DNA from: Prostheceraeus crozeri
Taxonomy: Eukaryota; Platyhelminthes; Polycladida; Euryleptidae
Assembly: GCA_907163375.1 (NCBI GenBank)
Contig: CAJQUW010000506.1
Span: 62,001-126,000 of the forward strand
Direction: 5' to 3'
DNA: 64,000 nucleotides
Shown here: positions 22,589-29,916 of the stretch, one piece after another
How the letters are laid out: every line of letters starts with the position of its first letter
Numbering within the stretch: the stretch's first letter is position 1
The notes under the pieces: model-generated
The model's database searches: none
What the model was told of the DNA's origin: nothing
The model's input: only the letters and a program-made list of their open reading frames with translations
Translations under genes and position numbers: made by a program

Positions 22589-24485
22589 TTACATTTTTTC
22601 ACACTTGACCCTGTCGCTGTGCGACAGTTTAATATGGTGGCACTGCTCACAGCAGTCGGTCGTGTCCTCCATGTGAGACAGCCTCACTCTTGTCAATTCC
22701 CCATCGCGAAACACTAAGTGCATCAGCGTCTCACGCACAAACTGTCGACCACCTATGGCTACAGAGGAGGACAATAGTAGGTTTGACTGTGTTAAATTTC
22801 TAACGGACACAATCAAACCCCTATTCTCCTCCCTGAGCTTAGTTTCCCTCTCCTCAGCCATCTTCAGGCGTTGCTGGCACAGTTTTAACCTCTCTTCTAG
22901 CCGCTCATCATTCTCGGATGTATCGTCTAGGTCAACATTGTATTGTTGTACTAAAGGAGCAGGAATAGAGACTGGAGCAGGAGCAGGATCAGGGATCGGA
23001 GTAGGAGCAGGATCAGGGATCGGAGTAGGAGCAGGAACAGGGATTGGAGCAGGAGCAGGAAAGGGGACCGGAGTAGGAGCAGGAGTTCGGTATTGAAGGA
23101 TCGGTGTAGGGGGCAGCTGAACGCTGCAAGTTGGCGACGCACGGATTCGGGAGAATGATATTTCTTGTGATGCGAAATCACACATATCCTGAAATAAGAA
23201 GAAATAATTGTTTACTATCTATATGTCCTTATAATGAGGATAGAGCACTACAGTTCTAACAAAATTGTGAAAATCGTACCTCAGGAGTCAACGGTGAAAA
23301 ATTGTCCTGAATCGAATTATTTTGAAAATAGATATCACTGTTATAATTTTAGAACAGCATTTATCAAGAGAAATCATGAGATTTAGTTATTAATTATTAA
23401 ATTCGGTACTTACAAGGGAATGTCTTGCTTCATCCTCATCAGAAGATGTGGGCGACGAGGTGGTTGATGTTGAAGAGGACGAGGTGGTCGATGTTGAAGA
23501 TTCGCTACTCTCGTCTGAATCCTCCCTCTCATCGGATGAGGACTCCCGTATTGTATAGGGACGCTCCTCATTATCCTCAACGGAAGTTGTAGTCGCAGGT
23601 GTTGAGGCGACGCTATTAACCCTGGTCTTTTTCAGGGATAAGGATCTCATTACCTGAAGCGGTAGAAAAAGATAGAAGAATAATTGAGTAAATGCATTAT
23701 GTATGATACATTAAGTGGTGAGAGGAACTTATAATAACGACTATAACAGCTGTACTTACGGGACGTGGGCTACTTGTTTCTTCTACCACACGCATCTTCG
23801 GTACCGGTGGCAGAATTTTAAACAGCTGTAAAGAGAAATAACATATTATTTTACATCAAAGGTGATTAATTTTTATCAACATGACTTACATTTCTCACTT
23901 GAGGTAACTTTTTGTCAGTCTTTTTCTTCGCTTGAGACCTCGGACACTGAAATGTTTTAAAAATTGAATTTACTTCATACATAGCGAAACAAATGTTCTT
24001 AACATTATTCATTTTTTATTTTAAATTTAGCATGTACAGTTATCAGTACTCACCTCTAAATCACTGGATGACGAGTCACTGTCCAGGAATTCTCTTGACT
24101 TGAATTTCCTTTTTGTGGGCGGTTTTGTTGGGGGTTTTGAGGGTTCTGCGCATTGACTTAAAACTCCTTCTGCAGCCCTATCCTCCTTCGCGAACAGTCT
24201 AGCCAATTTATTTCTTTCGGCTTTCGAGGTCAGGTTAACTCCACCCCTGCCATTCTCCTGCGCACAGGTAGCATGCCGGATGATGAAGGCTTTGGACTTT
24301 TCGTCGTTGGCCATTTTTGTGCTTCGCACGTAGGCTCTGCAGGTGAGGCAGTACACATAAGTGCAGCCCTCCTTGAAATTACAATCTTTATGCCCACTCT
24401 TGTTGGCATGACGCACCGGTTGTTTACAAGTTTCGCAGTAGTGAAAAATTAATCTTTGACGTGCAATGCTTGCTTGACGAACCAT
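22589..24485 (-). CDS. Six-exon Polinton gene for a 473-residue zinc-binding, acidic, proline-rich coiled-coil protein of unknown function
   Basis: Coding exons on the minus strand are 24485-24054, 23946-23890, 23825-23760, 23653-23414, 23306-23280 (a 27-bp microexon) and 23188-22589. Each is bounded by CAG acceptors and GTAAGT, GTGAGT or GTACGA donors, and every intron is phase 0. Exon 1 encodes a Cys/His-rich module (CETC, HKDC, CTYVYCLTC, HATC) likely to bind zinc. Exon 2 is basic (QAKKKTDKK), a possible nuclear signal. Exon 4 is Ser/Asp/Glu-rich. Exon 6 starts with PAPTPIPD-type proline repeats, then a charged coiled coil (ERLEERLKLCQQRLKMAEER), and ends with a second Cys cluster (DCCEQC). 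I do not recognise the family. The composition suggests a nuclear regulatory protein; this is inference. Confidence 0.75.
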
Positions 24486-25098
24486 TTCTGTAAGTCATGG
24501 AAAACGTTTGTCATTACATTGTCTGTTAGCAAATATGAACTCATTTAAGTAACTATTGTATAAATTTGGAAAGTAATTCCACAGTCATTAATTTTCTGAC
24601 AGAGATATATATTTTTCGAGATAGAAACCGAAAGTCGAAATGTTGAATTTATCTTGAAAAGGGTTGTTTACATATTAACATGAAATTGAAATCAGCTGAT
24701 GTATTATTATTTTATTTCGAAATGAAATCATAGAAACGAAACTGTTGTTTTGAAAAGATAAACATTTCTGACTTTGGTTAAACAACTTTTAATTTGTAAA
24801 TGGTCCACAGACTATCACTTTGAAAACAAAATTAGCATTTGAATTATTTACAAATTTGAAGCACACTTTGGAAATGTTTGTTTATTTAAACATTTCATCA
24901 TATAAGCTTGTGTGCTTTATAGGTTTTGAAAATGTTATAATTAATTATGAAAATTAATAATTCTGTTTAATAATATAACATATAGTGTTCCTAACTTAAG
25001 ATCCAGCCACATGTTTTAAACTATCTGGTTATAAGAACTTAGTAATGTTCCTACTCCCAAACTATAGAAAGTAGTGAATAGAAGAATGTAGAACTCAC

Positions 25099-25212
25099 TT
25101 CAGAATTGCAGTTATAAATAGATAAAACGGAGAGACGGAGAACGAGGTCTGCTATGCACCAAGAATAATTCAAAAATGAGTGAAGAACGGAGCTCTACAA
25201 CTTCTTTATATA
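25099..25212 (-). promoter_or_regulatory. Probable promoter and 5' untranslated exon of the six-exon gene
   Basis: Just before the ATG at 24485 the minus strand reads CTTACAG|AA, an intron acceptor, so the transcript should begin in an upstream exon. A TATA box TATATAAAG lies at 25212-25204, and a good donor GTGAGT at 25098-25093 ends a candidate leader exon of about 80 bp. Together they predict a leader intron of about 600 bp (25098-24488). The region 24490-25090 is otherwise AT-rich with no gene. Confidence 0.5.
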
Positions 25213-25555
25213 TGATTCTAACAAAGGAACCATGAACAAAGACCGGATGTCATCATAACATCACATTGGTATAGAAAAACAAACTGTTGAATTCAAACAA
25301 ATCTAAACAGCTGATATATTTTAATGATGAAATAGAAAAGTGCCATCAAAGTCTTTGATGCTAGAGTGGTACATGTAACCGCGAAGTTAAGCCAATTAAC
25401 ATGTGATGAAGATGGATTCCCTGCAGTTCTAAACATTTAAAATTCTACTTAAGTTAAGGATTTCATCTAAATTCAAATAATAAAGAAAAAGTCATTAAGT
25501 TTTAAGAAGTTAAATCCAGACTGCATCATGAAACGCGCAAAAATCGAAATTTGAA

Positions 25556-25618
25556 TTTCGCGCCAAATTTCGTAAAATCAAATTTCGCGCCAAATTTCGA
25601 AAAATCAAATTTTGCGCC
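25556..25618 (+). repeat. Three 27-bp tandem units with E2F-like sites
   Basis: TTTCGCGCC occurs at 25556 and 25583 and TTTTGCGCC at 25610, exactly 27 bp apart, with the spacer AAATTTCG and AAATCAAA repeated. TTTCGCGC fits the consensus for E2F/DP factors, which drive S-phase genes. The array lies about 350 bp upstream of the TATA box at 25212. Confidence 0.65.
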
Positions 25619-25639
25619 AAATTTAAATTTAATGGTATC

Positions 25640-25788
25640 TAGGGTTAGGGTTAGGGTTAAGGTTAGGGTTAGGGTTAGGGTTAAGGTTAGGGTTAGGGTT
25701 AGGGTTAGGGTTAGGGTTAGGGTTAGGGTTAGGGTTAGGGTTAGGTTTAGGGTTAGGTTTAGGGTTAGGTTTAGGGTTAGGGTTAGGG
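25640..25788 (+). repeat. Interstitial telomere-like TTAGGG array inside the Polinton
   Basis: About 25 units of TTAGGG with variants TTAAGG and TTTAGGG; the G-rich strand is plus. TTAGGG is the animal telomere repeat. The variants suggest ageing or deliberate spacing rather than fresh telomerase addition. The long open frames on both strands here are artefacts of the 6-bp period. Confidence 0.95.
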
Positions 25789-25823
25789 AAGCAAAAAGAG
25801 TATCTATGGCACCCGGAACCCAT

Positions 25824-25874
25824 GGGTAAATAAATTTTCGAGTGCGCGAAGCGCACGAGAAAATTTATTTACCC
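25824..25874. repeat. DNA hairpin 1 with GCGAAGC core
   Basis: Two 24-bp arms (25824-25847 and 25851-25874) pair except for two adjacent mismatches, around a GAA loop. The centre reads GCGCGAAGCGC. The heptamer GCGAAGC is known as an unusually stable DNA mini-hairpin. Confidence 0.85.
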
Positions 25875-25884
25875 TATAATCCGA

Positions 25885-25919
25885 AAAATTTCGAGGGCGC
25901 GAAGCGCCCGAGAAATTTT
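25885..25919. repeat. DNA hairpin 2 with GCGAAGC core
   Basis: Arms 25885-25900 and 25904-25919 pair with the same two-base mismatch and GAA loop as hairpin 1, eleven bases after it. A C11 homopolymer (25924-25934) follows. Confidence 0.85.
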
Positions 25920-25954
25920 GAGGCCCCCCCCCCCGCCGTGTATGAAGTGTATGA

Positions 25955-25991
25955 AGGTCAAAGGTCAAGGTCAAGTCAAAGGTCAAGGTCA
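25955..25991 (+). promoter_or_regulatory. Cluster of five AGGTCA nuclear-receptor half-sites
   Basis: AGGTCA occurs at 25955, 25962, 25968, 25980 and 25986, all in the same direction, giving DR1 and DR0 spacings and two TCAAGGTCA extended half-sites of the ERR/FTZ-F1 type. AGGTCA is the established core site of nuclear receptors. Function here is inferred; a simple tandem repeat is the alternative. Confidence 0.55.
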
Positions 25992-26109
25992 AGTTCATGT
26001 GGAAGTTTATGCATTATGGTCATTTCGAGTGATCAAACTTTAACTTTGAAAATTTTCAAAAACTTGAAAACTTAGTTATTTTTGAGAAAAAACTTAGAAT
26101 TTTTCCAGT

Positions 26110-26430
26110 TGCATACACTTGCATACAACAAGGATTTTTTCATTGAATAGGTACATATGCTATATCATTCGAATGCTCTTTTCATGCTGATTCTAATGGT
26201 GTATTGTATGACACATGTATGACACCATCCGAAGCAGCTATAACCCTTTGAAAGATAGATAGAATTTAGTTGAGAAACTTAGAAATTGAAATTATAAATT
26301 TTTTCTTCCTGCATACACTTGCATACAACAGGGATTTCTTCATCGAATGGGTACATACCTTATATCATTAGAAAGGTCTTTTCATTCTCTAGCTGATGAT
26401 GTATTGTATGCAATATGTATGATATCATCC
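26110..26430 (+). repeat. Two diverged direct repeats 200 bp apart
   Basis: Copies 26110-26230 and 26310-26430 share GCATACACTTGCATACAAC, a GGTACATA block and a GTATTGTATG block at the same spacing. They sit in the gene-free part of the Polinton between the hairpins and the minus-strand gene at 26743. No coding capacity is seen. Confidence 0.75.
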
Positions 26431-26742
26431 TAAGGTGAAAAAAGCATTCAAAAAACACTGTAAATCTATTCAAACTTTCATCCAATTTGACTATCATTTG
26501 AATTACACATTAATATTCATTTCAAATTTGTTCTAGTACGTTCGGTGCTGTTTCAAAGTCTCAAACAAGTGATTTGAAATATATATCCTCCAAATATTAA
26601 ACTTAGAAATACTTATAGGTAGCTATTTCAGAGATGAATATATCTATCCCCAGTTCCCATTCAAATCCTATTAGAAATTCGATTTGTGAAATTATAAAAA
26701 CAAGATTGTTCATTTATGTATAGTCATATTTAAGATAAAAAG

Positions 26743-27138
26743 TTACATGTTGTTGATATTGGGAAAAGGAATGAGTTTTTTTAAGTCAACACGAACACAC
26801 ACTTTTGTTTTCTTGGGGGCACCAGGGCAGCGGCGAGGCGTTGGTGGTTCTATAATGCTGAACTCCAGCGCAGTTGTGAGATTTTCCTCATCGGGTTCCA
26901 TACGCACACTTATTCGCTTCGTGTGGATCCTCCTGGGCGCATTTCGAACATCTCTTCCACAGCGTGTCTTCACCGTTATCAAGGCCTCCACCGGTGTTTC
27001 GAACACACTACTCTGTACCATGCAATTCTCATCTTCGGATGACTCCGGAGGAGTTATGGGTCCTGTTCTGAATACCTGTTCCGATTCGATCCTTTCAACT
27101 TCAGCTGGAGAAGTGGGAGGTGCTGTGATACGTTCCAT
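26743..27138 (-). CDS. Small acidic/proline-rich Polinton protein of unknown function (131 aa)
   Basis: Start chosen at the ATG at 27138 because the TATA box (27229-27222) and the TAATCCTC motif place transcription start near 27190, excluding the upstream Met at 27213. The protein begins MERITAPPTSPAEVERIESE, has an acidic, Pro-rich first half (TGPITPPESSEDEN), and a basic second half (RRIHTKRISVRM; PPTPRRCPGAPKKTK). The TP/SP motifs could be proline-directed kinase sites and the basic cluster a nuclear signal. No family is recognised. It is divergent from the gene at 27377, with which it shares a promoter. Confidence 0.65.
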   Translation of the reverse strand: MERITAPPTSPAEVERIESEQVFRTGPITPPESSEDENCMVQSSVFETPVEALITVKTRCGRDVRNAPRRIHTKRISVRMEPDEENLTTALEFSIIEPPTPRRCPGAPKKTKVCVRVDLKKLIPFPNINNM

Positions 27139-27180
27139 TTTCAATGTGATTAGAATAAGATGGCTGATAATATGGTACTT

Positions 27181-27334
27181 GAGGATTAGAACCTTTGATG
27201 AGAATTGGTACACAGCTAGGACTTATATACTTTTTAAACAAAGGAATTCCCAACAGCCAATCAGAGAGGTTCCGATTTTCCCTAAAGGGATATATAAGGA
27301 TGACATTGTTCCAATTAAGCAAGTTCTAATCCTC
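27181..27334. promoter_or_regulatory. Symmetric bidirectional promoter: TAATCCTC - TATA - CCAAT - TATA - TAATCCTC
   Basis: The minus arm has TATATAAG (27229-27222) then GGTTCTAATCCTC (27193-27181). The plus arm has TATATAAG (27291-27298) then AGTTCTAATCCTC (27322-27334). A CCAAT box (27257-27261) lies at the midpoint. The TTCTAATCCTC blocks are at the distance where a start site/initiator is expected. Both ATGs follow at about 43 bp. CCAAT boxes bind NF-Y and are common in bidirectional promoters. Confidence 0.7.
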
Positions 27335-27376
27335 GTGACTTGAGTAGACATTAGGAATCTATTACGAATCAACTTC

Positions 27377-27670
27377 ATGATGAGTACCCAGAAACAACTG
27401 TTCTGTTACCAAAATGAAAGTCAAGTAATTATGGGTGGATCGTTGGATGCGAAGGTTAATTTGTGTTGCGGATGCAAAGTGGAACTCTGGAAGACTTTAA
27501 CAGTGACAGCACTCCAAAGGAGAAAAGGACTGTCGGCGAAGTGCCCTATACACGAGTGTGATCACGACTTCACAAACAATGCAACATTCCTCGAATGGGC
27601 TGAGGACTTCTTGAAGTTAACAGAGTCCCCCGAGGGACGTGACTTACCTTCTTTCATTTTTTATGGTTAA
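27377..27670 (+). CDS. Small Cys-rich Polinton protein of unknown function (97 aa)
   Basis: Starts at the first ATG after the plus-strand TATA (27291-27298) and TAATCCTC motif. Residues 31-33 CCGC and 56-62 CPIHECDHD give a Cys/His set that could hold a metal. The C-terminal third is acidic and amphipathic (FLEWAEDFLKLTESPEG). No family recognised. It ends 110 bp before the right terminal repeat, whose first bases contain AATAAA (from 27790), a plausible polyadenylation signal for this gene. Confidence 0.65.
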   Translation: MMSTQKQLFCYQNESQVIMGGSLDAKVNLCCGCKVELWKTLTVTALQRRKGLSAKCPIHECDHDFTNNATFLEWAEDFLKLTESPEGRDLPSFIFYG

Positions 27671-27779
27671 TTACACTTACATTGTAAACCTCTTGTTTTC
27701 ATTTCGCAAATTCTGTAAATGGGATTCTGATTAGTAAATAATAGAACATTCATAACATAATTTCTGATCTGTAAACGCA

Positions 27780-28151
27780 TTATGAAAATAAATAAAATTG
27801 TCATCATAGTCACAATGGCCACAATTGTCGCATTCGAGCAAGCAGTCTCAAAACAAACACCTGTTTAAGTACCGAAATAGATGTTCGCATCCCTATTCTA
27901 ATTCACATACTCTAATTCAATTTCGGAACAAGCCGTTCCGAATCATTGAGTATGATCTCAATTCTCCTATCAATCGGAACGCGGTTCCTATTTACATGTT
28001 CCTATCCATGTTCGCATCCATTCGCAATTCGGAACATGTTCATATCCATGTTCGCATTCGCAATTCGGAACATGTTCGCATTGGCAATTCGGAACACATG
28101 TTCCAATCCATGTTCGCATCCACTATCAGTGCGTCCGCAATTCTAACTACT
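27780..28151 (-). repeat. Right terminal inverted repeat of the Polinton
   Basis: Reverse complement of 19582-19953 over 372 bp, ending CTAACTACT. The same GATGCGAACATG / TTCCGAATTGCGAATG sub-repeats are present. The match breaks at 27779/19954. Confidence 0.95.
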
Positions 28152-28157
28152 CAGGTG
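28152..28157. repeat. Right target-site duplication of the Polinton (CAGGTG)
   Basis: Exact copy of 19576-19581, directly after the right terminal repeat. Confidence 0.93.
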
Positions 28158-29876
28158 CTATTACATACTTCAAAAAGTGTTTGACTGATTAGGAGTGGAA
28201 CAGCAACAGTTCTGCTAACAACAGTAAAGATAAGAAAAAATAAAAATAGAAATTTGGTCAATAGATAAGATCTACATACCTCTGTGAAATAATTGGAAGT
28301 GCAAAAATGAACGAAGTGGATAGGTATCTATTCTGCTCAAATTGAAGTGATCACCCTGATGTTTGGTATCCCGTTCCCATAGGACACACATACCTGCATA
28401 TGCCATATGCAAGCCACATGCCTCTGAAGTGTAAATTTTGATTTTGATGATCAAGTGTTTTCACATGTTTGTCATTTAACAAAAGCAAACAAATTACAAA
28501 TTACCAATATACTCTGCAAAAAGTGGCTGAATATGAAATAATGCCAATTTATATGTTATTTATAGTTTGCTTCCCTTGGCAACTATATTGGCCATATTTT
28601 TTGGATGAGTGATAGCTAAACAACAGAGCCCATGACCTATCCTTTAAATTGCATGTCGCTCGTGGTCAATGAAAGGATCAATGTCAACTGTAATCAAACA
28701 TTAGCGATCAAGTTCCAATTTTGTATATCTTTTTGCCTCGCGTGTCAACATGTTGGTAATATACATGATGTGACAGCGGTTGTAATTCACCGAAATGCTA
28801 TGTTTCAGTTAAATTGTCGTAAGTGTGATCTGTGGGTGACTTAAGACTGCGATGTATCACAGAGGCATATAAATGGTTTTGCACATGCAAACCACAACAT
28901 CTTAGAGATCTGACCGTTTTCTGATAGTATATTCTTCTCGAAATAACTATTTTCGCATCATTCTCTGTAATTCAAGCTCATGTTCACATCTGTTGATACT
29001 CTACCTTATTTGATTTGATTTAGTCATTTACCCGAGATAAGCGTTTATTAGGTCGATAAAACGGTGTCTCATAGGTCGACGCGATCATTAGTGATCTCCA
29101 CTCATTTTATGAATGGTAGCCATAATCTCCTCTAAAAATCTGCAATGAATCTGATGTCAAGGTTGAGGTTATTGTCCTTGTCGGTGTGACCTTCTTGTAA
29201 CGAGGTGCGCAAAGTTTGCGCTTTTCTCTCGATTCCCTGTTTGACTGCCGAATGAAGGTCGCAGTCATTCAGATCCGTGAATATGCCTCAGTTAGGAAAG
29301 TGTTCCTAAAGCGTTGATTTCAATAAATTTCAAAAAATAGAATTTCGGTAAAATGATTTATATTAAAGCAATAAAAAATCCCGAACAGCACCTGAGAGCA
29401 AAATTGAATACAAAAGTGGCTTATGACTGTTACTTGAACTACTTTTCGAAAATAATGTTTGACTTTTTCGAATCTGCGTCAAATGTCGATGTTCAATGAT
29501 TTTAGAATTAGTGACAAAATTGAATGCATGTATATTATTACATGTACATGTATTTTATTTTGGTCACTTTTTTTAATCTCCACTTTGGTGCTTCTAGCGA
29601 ATACACCTTCATTTTTGATCTTTTGGTCTTTAGTGGTTGCATCATTTGAAAACTGTGTATTATACCAGTTGACTTCTCACACAAATAAATGCAAATTTTA
29701 TTCCTAAAGCTGTGCATGGTATGAAATGAAAGATATTCAATTCTTAAACACTGAAAGATATGTGATTCCATCCAATGAATCAGAAAGTATTTAAACTTGT
29801 TAAATTACATGCATGGAGAGTCAACTTCATGAAATGCATTATATGCGATTCTTATTTCATTCAATTGATATTGCAG
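28158..29876. other. Non-coding, likely intron or upstream DNA of the sorting nexin gene
   Basis: No frame with family resemblance. I looked for the sorting nexin exon that should precede 29877 and did not find it, so the Polinton may sit inside an SNX intron or upstream of it. Confidence 0.45.
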
Positions 29877-29916
29877 GTTGTTCATGAAGATGTCAGAATA
29901 TTTCGAGAAATCACGA
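29877..29916 (+). CDS. SNX5/6-like exon (40 bp)
   Basis: Acceptor TTGATATTGCAG, donor GTAAGT at 29917. The first G completes a codon from the missing upstream exon; the rest reads LFMKMSEYFEKSR, the BAR segment before the STDEDLKLSD motif. Confidence 0.88.

Larger units (their letters stand above)
19582..28151. mobile_element. Polinton/Maverick (adintovirus-related) element, 8.57 kb, apparently non-autonomous
   Basis: Termini are AG...CT, as in Polintons, with 372-bp inverted repeats that look identical by eye and a perfect 6-bp target duplication. Inside, left to right, are a UBA/RING gene (plus), a truncated protein-primed type DNA polymerase B (minus), a multi-exon gene (minus), a non-coding centre with telomere-like and hairpin DNA, and two divergent small genes. 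Full Polintons are usually about 15-20 kb and encode integrase, polymerase B, packaging ATPase, protease and capsid proteins. None of these except the N-terminal polymerase part is present, so this copy would need helper proteins. The matching terminal repeats suggest a recent insertion. Confidence 0.93.

Noticed and set aside
22755..23096. Gly-rich plus-strand frame of 113 codons
   Set aside because: Antisense shadow of the proline-repeat exon of the six-exon gene.
25551..25856. Arg/Val-rich and Asn/Pro-rich frames on the two strands
   Set aside because: They are translations of the TTAGGG array.
26747..27343. Plus-strand frame of 198 codons over the right-end minus-strand gene
   Set aside because: It is antisense to a better-supported frame and crosses the bidirectional promoter.
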